Assembly (NCBI GenBank): GCA_034430175.1
Contig: DAOUFI010000012.1
Location: 1-64,000 of the forward strand
From: UBA6107 sp034430175
GTDB taxonomy: Bacteria > Chloroflexota > Anaerolineae > Anaerolineales > Anaerolineaceae
Direction of reading: 5' to 3'
DNA length: 64,000 nucleotides
Made by a program: the position numbers and the translations under genes. The stretch's first letter is position 1. The number at the start of each line of letters is the position of its first letter. Positions 58,200 to 64,000 of the stretch are shown here, piece by piece. The notes under the pieces were generated by a model that was not told the origin of the DNA, did no database searches, and saw only the letters and a list, made by a program, of their open reading frames with translations.

Positions 58200-59648
58200 A
58201 TGCAAATCGACTACCTGAACCCATTAATCCTTTTTCCCTGTATCCTCATTTTTTGTTTGCTTAACTACCTGCTGCCTCAGAAATTCAGATGGATCCTTCT
58301 CCTGACGGCCAGCTATGCTTTCTTCTATCTGGTCGGTCGGTGGACGCTTTTAATATTGTTGGGCAGCACGGTTTTAAACTACATCGCCGGATTACTACTG
58401 GCTTCAGAGAGATTTTCGAAGAAAAATCTGCTTCTCCTCTCCTCCGTACTGATCAATATTGGACTCCTTATCTTCTTCAAGTATTTTGTTAAAACGATCA
58501 GCCCGGATTCGCTGCTTTTCCGGCTTCTTTCATCTGACACGGGCAGTATTTTATTCCCGGTAGGATTATCCTTCTATACGTTGCAAAATATCAGCTACCT
58601 GGTGGATATTTCAACAGGGCTCATCCAACCAGAGCGAAATATCGGTGTTTTCGCTACCTTCCTGGCGTTTTTCCCCAAGATCACAGCAGGACCTGTTGAG
58701 CGCGGCAAGAACCTGATACCCCAGTTGCGCGCCCCAGAGAATTTTAAGAGCAACAATATTAAAGATGGATTGTGGTTACTTCTGTCCGGATTGTTTCTCA
58801 AACTTGTCATTGCAGATCGATTGGCGCTTTTCACCAATGAAGTCTTTTCTAAACCTGGGGAATATCAGGGATTGACCGTGTTCATCGCATTGATCTTCCT
58901 GAGTTTTCAGATTTACCTCGACTTCGCAGGATATACGAATATTGCGCTTGGAACAGCCAGACTGCTTGGGATTAAGTTGACCGAGAACTTCAAACGGCCA
59001 TATCTTTCAATAGATATCATGGAATTCTGGAATCGCTGGCATATTTCATTCTCAAGCTGGCTGAGAGATTACATCTTTTATCCGCTTCGTTATAAGCTTC
59101 TACGAAAGAAACCATTTAACTCTGACCTGGCCGCCCTGGTAATTCCTCCGGTCGTAACCATGGTCATCAGTGGTCTCTGGCATGGAACGGGGCTTACGTT
59201 TTTAGTCTGGGGACTGTACCATGCTTTGTTCTATACCATCAACGTGGTCACCAAGAATCGAAATAAATCTGCGCATAAAAAACCAACGCTGGCCATCAGG
59301 ATAATAGCGATTATAGTAAATTTCTTCATGATCTCATTTGGCTGGCTAATCTTCAAATCGGATTCGCTAGCTCAGGCATTAGTGATTTCCCATGGTCTTG
59401 TACTTAAGAGCACCACCCTCGTTCAAATTCTCAAGCACACATACCATTTGGATTACATCCTCTCCTGGGTATTCATTGGCATCGTGATCATTACAGAGAT
59501 ACTTATAGAATCAAGCCCGCAGAAATTCGACTTTAAGAATTTACCATTCCTGATGAAAGCAGTAGTCATTACATTTATTATCCTGTGTTTGACAATTTTT
59601 GGCGTCTATCAAGCCGGAGGGAGCACCTTTATCTATGGTAAGTTTTAA
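58200..59648 (+). CDS. MBOAT family O-acyltransferase (AlgI-like)
   Basis: 482 residues, about ten membrane helices. Catalytic region with FWNRWHISFSSWLRDYIFYPL and ISGLWHGTGLTFLVWGLYHALF, the invariant His near residue 327. It transfers acetyl groups across the membrane to exopolysaccharide or cell-wall sugars. A -10 box TATAAT is at 58123-58128. It overlaps the SGNH gene by 14 bp, the usual pairing with an AlgX/DltD-type partner. Confidence 0.92.
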   Translation: MQIDYLNPLILFPCILIFCLLNYLLPQKFRWILLLTASYAFFYLVGRWTLLILLGSTVLNYIAGLLLASERFSKKNLLLLSSVLINIGLLIFFKYFVKTISPDSLLFRLLSSDTGSILFPVGLSFYTLQNISYLVDISTGLIQPERNIGVFATFLAFFPKITAGPVERGKNLIPQLRAPENFKSNNIKDGLWLLLSGLFLKLVIADRLALFTNEVFSKPGEYQGLTVFIALIFLSFQIYLDFAGYTNIALGTARLLGIKLTENFKRPYLSIDIMEFWNRWHISFSSWLRDYIFYPLRYKLLRKKPFNSDLAALVIPPVVTMVISGLWHGTGLTFLVWGLYHALFYTINVVTKNRNKSAHKKPTLAIRIIAIIVNFFMISFGWLIFKSDSLAQALVISHGLVLKSTTLVQILKHTYHLDYILSWVFIGIVIITEILIESSPQKFDFKNLPFLMKAVVITFIILCLTIFGVYQAGGSTFIYGKF

Positions 59649-60621
59649 CCATCTTAAACTCCCGATCACCATCCTTCTGATCGTGACATTGGTCCTCGCG
59701 GTCAATCAACAGTTGATCGTGGACTACCGGTATCATTACCGCGATAATTATTTGGCTGCGATTGTCGATAAAAACGAGTTGTTGGCAAAAACCCCCTCAC
59801 CCAAGATCATAATCGTTGGTGGGTCAAATGCCGCATTTGGTTTTGATAGCGCAGCCATCAGCAAAGCGACCCAGATGCCTGTTGTAAATATGGGTATCCA
59901 GGGTAGCCTTGGACTTCGGTTCACATTGAATGATATCAAACCGTATATCCATGAAGGCGATATTGTGCTTATCTCTCCTGAATACCACAACCTGGTGGAT
60001 GATCTGAAAGGCGGTGATGTCCTTGCTTATGCGCTCATTTTTTATCCGGAAGGAATCAAAGATATCACATCGTTACATGACGCGTTTGAGGTGCTCAAAG
60101 CTTTCCCCAATGTGCATACTTCCGCGATCAAGACAACGCTGGATTTGCGAATCAGGGAACATTGCGATTTCATCTGCAAGATTGATGAAGATGTCTATTA
60201 TCGCGAAGCCTTTAACCCACTTAATGGTGATATCATGACCAACCCGGCAAAGCGGAGTTCAGACAGCGAATTCCATTTTGCATTTCCCTGGTCAGTACCT
60301 AATAGAACGCTCCGTCAGAGTGTAAATTTTTTGAATCAGTTTAATAAATATGTTGAGACACAAAACGCGAGGATGCTTTTTATCTACCCATCGATTTCCA
60401 ACAATTTTTCAGATCAGGTCCAAACGAAGCTGGAAATAACTTCTCAGTACCTTACCGAGAACCTGGATTTTCCAATTTTGGGTACTTTGGATGACTCTCT
60501 CTTCGCGAAGGAGTACATGTTCGATACCGTTTTCCACCTGAATGACGTCGGACGGGAGATTCGCACAAAAACAGTCATCCGCGATCTTTGCCTTGTTCTC
60601 GATAGTGGATGTTGTCAATAG
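59635..60621 (+). CDS. SGNH-hydrolase-like partner of the MBOAT protein
   Basis: 328 residues. N-terminal signal anchor (residues 7-27), then an SGNH-like domain with IIIVGGSNAAFGFDS (nucleophile Ser about 63), an internal VLISPEYHNL, and FDTVFHLNDVG near the end (catalytic Asp and His about 297-300). Such proteins accept acyl groups from MBOAT partners and pass them to extracellular glycans. ATG at 59635 is chosen over 59599, which would overlap the MBOAT more. Confidence 0.8.
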   Translation: MVSFNHLKLPITILLIVTLVLAVNQQLIVDYRYHYRDNYLAAIVDKNELLAKTPSPKIIIVGGSNAAFGFDSAAISKATQMPVVNMGIQGSLGLRFTLNDIKPYIHEGDIVLISPEYHNLVDDLKGGDVLAYALIFYPEGIKDITSLHDAFEVLKAFPNVHTSAIKTTLDLRIREHCDFICKIDEDVYYREAFNPLNGDIMTNPAKRSSDSEFHFAFPWSVPNRTLRQSVNFLNQFNKYVETQNARMLFIYPSISNNFSDQVQTKLEITSQYLTENLDFPILGTLDDSLFAKEYMFDTVFHLNDVGREIRTKTVIRDLCLVLDSGCCQ

Positions 60622-60646
60622 TTCTTCACAAATTCAAGGAATAACT

Positions 60647-61717
60647 TTGAAGAGAATTAAATTCTCTCCCTATCTGCAAGCCCTGATCTCAGCAGTTCTT
60701 TTTGGAATGAGCACGCCGCTCTCAAAACTTCTCCTCGGTGAGATGGAACCGATCAGTCTGGCGGCATTGCTTTATTTGGGGAGCGGGATTGGGCTTTTGG
60801 CATTCTATTTCGCGCAGCGATTACTCGTCCGGGCCAAGAGTAGTGAAGCCCGCCTGAATAAAAGAGATCTCCCATGGCTTACCGGAGCGATTCTTTTCGG
60901 AGGTGTGGCTGCGCCGATCATACTTCTGTTCAGTCTCCGGAATACACCGGCAGCCACCGCGTCGCTTCTGCTTAACTTTGAGTGCGTGGCCACCACACTA
61001 ATCGCGATCCTGGCTTTCAAAGAAGCTGCTGGGAAACGCATCATTACTGCCATCGCGTTGATCACTCTGGCGGCCATCCTTCTCTCACTCGATCTGAACG
61101 CGGCCTGGGGTGTCTCACTGGGAGCGTTAGGGATCCTGTTGGCCTGCCTGTTCTGGGGAATGGACAACAATTTCACTAGGATGATCTCAGCCAAGGACCC
61201 TGTCATCATCACCATGGTCAAAGGGCTTGCTGCTGGTTGTGTATCATTGGTACTAGCGTTTCTCGTTGGTCAGGGCTTCCCTGACATCAAAACCGTTTTA
61301 CTCGCGATACTGCTTGGAAGCTTGAGCTACGGCGGGAGCATCGTCCTCTTCATCCAGGCTATGCGAGGACTGGGAGCTGCCCGTACTAGCGCGTTGTTCA
61401 ACACCGCTCCCTTCGTCGGGATGCTGATGTCATTCGCGATTTTCAGCAATATGCCAGGTTGGACTTTCTACACGGGTTTGCCGCTGATGCTGTTCGGGAC
61501 TTTCTTGATTATCTACGAAAAGCACCATCACACGCATCTTCATCCGGCGGTCACCCACGAACACGCCCATAACCACAACGACGGTCATCACAGCCACCCG
61601 CATGAGTCACCTGTGGAGGGCAGTCATTCACACTTGCACACTCATGAGGAAGTAACGCACGATCACGAGCACCGCCCGGATATTCATCATCAACATGAAC
61701 ATGAGAACTGGGGGTAG
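60647..61717 (+). CDS. EamA-family transporter with His-rich C-terminal tail
   Basis: 356 residues. Ten membrane helices of the drug/metabolite transporter fold (two EamA repeats, e.g. LISAVLFGMSTPLSKLL and LGILLACLFWGMDNNF). The C-terminal about 65 residues are exceptionally His-rich (HHHTHLHP, HAHNHNDGHHSHPHE). TTG start with AAGGAATAACT; longer frames overlap the SGNH gene. The tail suggests transition-metal binding or transport, but substrate is unknown. Confidence 0.82.
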   Translation: MKRIKFSPYLQALISAVLFGMSTPLSKLLLGEMEPISLAALLYLGSGIGLLAFYFAQRLLVRAKSSEARLNKRDLPWLTGAILFGGVAAPIILLFSLRNTPAATASLLLNFECVATTLIAILAFKEAAGKRIITAIALITLAAILLSLDLNAAWGVSLGALGILLACLFWGMDNNFTRMISAKDPVIITMVKGLAAGCVSLVLAFLVGQGFPDIKTVLLAILLGSLSYGGSIVLFIQAMRGLGAARTSALFNTAPFVGMLMSFAIFSNMPGWTFYTGLPLMLFGTFLIIYEKHHHTHLHPAVTHEHAHNHNDGHHSHPHESPVEGSHSHLHTHEEVTHDHEHRPDIHHQHEHENWG

Positions 61718-61772
61718 AGAATCGAGAGTCGAGAATCGTCAACCCCTATGCGTTCGGGATCGAGAGGTCGAA
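61717..61772 (+). repeat. Dispersed repeat copy 2 with tRNA-Pro-like remnant
   Basis: GAGAATCGAGAGTCGAGAATCGTC (61717-61740), near copy of 20482-20505. Then CGTTCGGGATCGAGAGGTCGAA-like sequence (61751-61772) resembles the anticodon-to-T arm part of tRNA-Pro. Confidence 0.55.
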
Positions 61773-61893
61773 ATTCTAGATATTTTCAACCTACATTCAA
61801 AAAAATCATACTCCCGCCATTCTGTTTGCATGTAAAATCATATCTTGAACACAGGATCAATTTTCAATCCAATCATTGCGACATGAGGTTAAC

Positions 61894-64000
61894 ATGGAAA
61901 CCTTAGATCTACGCGGTAAATGGAATCTGACCAACCTTTCGACCCGTGAGACGATCGCTGGCATGCTTCCGGGATGCAATTACCTTGATCTGATGTCTGC
62001 GGGGAAGATTAAGGATCCCTTCTGGGGACAGAACGAGAATGAAGGCACCCTAGTTTCAAAATCCGATTTTATCTACTCACGGTCCTTTGATGTCAAAGCC
62101 GATTTGTTGCGCAAAGAGTATGTCGATCTGGTTCTCTCCGGCGTGGACACTCTGGCGACGATCACAGTAAACAACAGAGTGGTCGCAAAAACGGAGAATT
62201 GCCATCGCGTATATCGTTTCGACGTTAAACAACTGCTGCAGGCAAAAGGCAACTCGATCGAGATTCTGTTCGAGAGCCCATACGCTTATATTGACGCCCA
62301 CCAGAAGAAAAACAAGCTTCCCAACATCGGTTTCACCGCTGGGATCGCGCACTTGCGCAAAGTACAATGCCATTTTGGCTGGGATTGGGGTCCCAAGCTG
62401 CCACCGGTGGGGATCACTGGCAATATAGGTATTGAAGCCTACGACAAACGCATCGAAGATATCGAGGTCTACCAAAAACACGAATCCGGCAAGGTAACCC
62501 TATCCATCGCAAGCCACTTTTCAACTGATTGCACCGGTCAGACGCTGCGCTGTACCCTGACCGACCCGGATGGCAAGGATTCGAAGCACCATGTGAGAAT
62601 CTCCGGGCAAGACGCTGCGTTGGAGATCGAGATAACTTCTCCCAAATTGTGGTGGTGCAACGGGCTGGGCGACCAGCCGCTCTACATCCTCGATGTACAA
62701 TTGGTCGACGGCAGTAACATCCAGGACGAAATAAAGAAGTGCATTGGTCTGCGGACAATCGAACTGGATACTCACAGAGACGAGATCGGCGGTCAATTCC
62801 GCTTTATCATCAACGGCGTACCCATCTTTGCCAAGGGCGCCAATTGGATCCCGACCGACTCGTTCATCAACCGCACAACGCACGATGACCTGAGGTTTTA
62901 CATCGAGCAGGCTAAATGGGCCAACATGAACATGCTGCGCGTATGGGGCGGTGGGTACTACGAATCCGACGATTTTTACGATCTGTGTGATCACAATGGG
63001 ATTCTGGTGTGGCAGGATTTCGCTTTTGCCTGCAGCCCTTACCCCTTCGAGGAGCCCGCCTTCCTCGAAAACGTGCACCAGGAAGTGATCGACAACGTGC
63101 GAAGGCTGCGGCATCATGCCAGCCTGGCGTTGTGGTGCGGCAATAACGAGAATGAGATGATGACCTCCATGTGGAAGAGCAAAAAGGTCACCTATGAGTC
63201 GAACTACGATTTTTACTACAACATCCTGAGCAAATGGACCAGCGAACTGGACAAGGCCACACCCTATTGGCCGGGATCGCCTTCATCGGGGGAGCGAAAG
63301 ATCGAATCGGTCGACCTGGATTACGGAGACAACCACCTGTGGGGCATATGGCACGGCTTGCTGCCTGTTACAACCTTCCGCAGGATGCCAGCGCGCTTCA
63401 CCTCCGAATTTGGACTGGAATCCTTCCCCTCCATGCGAGCCATCCGCGCGTTCACCGACAAGCCTGACATTAACTACCTTGACCCGGTGATGCTGACACA
63501 CCAGAAATCCGCGGGTGGTAACCAGAAGATCCTCTTTTATCTGCTCGACCAATACCGTGACCCGAAGCACTTCGAAGATTTTGTCTACCTCTCGCAGCTC
63601 ACCCAGGCAGGCGCGATGCGTTTTGCCACAGACGAGTGGCGGCGCAGGATGGGTACCTGCAACGGATCGATCTACTGGCAATACAACGATTGCTGGCCGG
63701 TGGCTTCTTGGGCTGGCATTGATTACTTGCAGCAACCCAAGGCGGTGCACTACCACTCACGCGAATACAACAAACCGGTTTGCCTCTCCAATGATTATTT
63801 CGACGACCGGGCGGAGATCTACCTCGCCAACGACCTGCCACAGCCCCTCACAGGCGAGCTGGTTTGGACGGTCACAAATTTCATGGGGAAGCTTCTGGCT
63901 TCCGGGAAATGCCCGGTTGAGATCGGGCCCACGCAGGCGAAAAAGCTGACCGTCTTGAAATTCAGCGAGATCCTGGCCGGCGAGAAGAAAACCCGCGCGG
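61894..64000 (+). CDS. GH2 beta-mannosidase (C-terminus off the window)
   Basis: At least 702 residues from METLDLRGKWNLTN with GAGG before the ATG; no signal peptide, so cytoplasmic. GH2 layout: sugar-binding jelly roll, immunoglobulin-like domain, then TIM barrel with NMLRVWGGGYYESDDFYDLCD, acid/base Glu in WCGNNENEM (about 419), nucleophile Glu in FTSEFGLESFP (about 505) and WQYNDCWPVASW. The motif set is that of beta-mannosidases releasing mannose from mannan oligosaccharides or N-glycans. The right end of the gene is not seen. Confidence 0.93.
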   Translation, partial: METLDLRGKWNLTNLSTRETIAGMLPGCNYLDLMSAGKIKDPFWGQNENEGTLVSKSDFIYSRSFDVKADLLRKEYVDLVLSGVDTLATITVNNRVVAKTENCHRVYRFDVKQLLQAKGNSIEILFESPYAYIDAHQKKNKLPNIGFTAGIAHLRKVQCHFGWDWGPKLPPVGITGNIGIEAYDKRIEDIEVYQKHESGKVTLSIASHFSTDCTGQTLRCTLTDPDGKDSKHHVRISGQDAALEIEITSPKLWWCNGLGDQPLYILDVQLVDGSNIQDEIKKCIGLRTIELDTHRDEIGGQFRFIINGVPIFAKGANWIPTDSFINRTTHDDLRFYIEQAKWANMNMLRVWGGGYYESDDFYDLCDHNGILVWQDFAFACSPYPFEEPAFLENVHQEVIDNVRRLRHHASLALWCGNNENEMMTSMWKSKKVTYESNYDFYYNILSKWTSELDKATPYWPGSPSSGERKIESVDLDYGDNHLWGIWHGLLPVTTFRRMPARFTSEFGLESFPSMRAIRAFTDKPDINYLDPVMLTHQKSAGGNQKILFYLLDQYRDPKHFEDFVYLSQLTQAGAMRFATDEWRRRMGTCNGSIYWQYNDCWPVASWAGIDYLQQPKAVHYHSREYNKPVCLSNDYFDDRAEIYLANDLPQPLTGELVWTVTNFMGKLLASGKCPVEIGPTQAKKLTVLKFSEILAGEKKTRA

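Overview
The window looks like chromosome of a bacterium of the Chloroflexota, probably class Anaerolineae. This is inferred from the gene mix: V/A-type ATP synthase, tandem LysM/M23 lipoproteins, inositol-phosphate synthase, M24 peptidase-tsaD pair, GAF histidine kinase, GH2 mannosidase. No rRNA or marker tree was available. A complete-looking integrated siphovirus-type prophage of about 34.9 kb interrupts it, running from a tRNA-Pro gene (20571-20645) to a 40-bp copy of that tRNA's 3' end at 55446-55485.

Left chromosome (1-20.6 kb). The minus strand opens with V-type ATP synthase subunits G/H-like, C and I (I runs off the edge). Then come a small membrane protein, a YvlB-like envelope-stress-type pair with its own promoter and terminator, a small lipoprotein, a membrane-anchored alkaline-phosphatase-fold protein, and a plus-strand run of M24 peptidase, tsaD, ECF-type sigma factor, zinc-finger anti-sigma factor and an OsmC protein. 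Three tandem paralogous lipoproteins with M23 endopeptidase domains follow, translationally coupled to a HIT protein, then inositol-3-phosphate synthase and an orphan GAF histidine kinase.

Prophage (20.6-55.5 kb). The early operon runs leftwards from about 31.95 kb: ribbon-helix-helix regulator, small genes, a tRNA island, a replication protein with a lambda-like origin inside it, a sliding clamp, two DNA methyltransferases in total (one early, one separate), SSB, a DUF5131 protein, two PD-(D/E)XK-type nucleases and the tyrosine integrase next to attL. A repressor and a rightward accessory block (DnaQ exonuclease-BRCT, exported Thr/Pro protein, KTSC protein, NYN-domain RNase-like protein) occupy 32.0-34.9 kb. 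The late operon runs leftwards from attR: LuxR-type HTH, two membrane/holin-type proteins, HNH, terminase small and large subunits, an MptE-like protein, portal, prohead protease, capsid, connector genes, tail tube, a tail chaperone with a textbook -1 frameshift site, tape measure, tail hub, tail-tip proteins and an endolysin. Shared operator-like sequences tie the early promoter, the repressor region and the NYN gene promoter together.

Right chromosome (55.5-64 kb). After attR lie the displaced tRNA terminator and tandem tRNA-3'-end-like remnants. Twin Pro/Gln-rich single-pass membrane proteins follow, with matching promoters and long leaders. Then come an MBOAT acyltransferase-SGNH hydrolase pair (cell-surface O-acylation), an EamA transporter with a histidine-rich tail, and a GH2 beta-mannosidase that runs off the end.

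The most noteworthy items are the replication module (winged-helix protein fused to a DnaA domain I, with iterons inside its gene, plus a phage clamp), the frameshift site, the tRNA-like island, and the repressor-linked DnaQ-BRCT/NYN accessory block.
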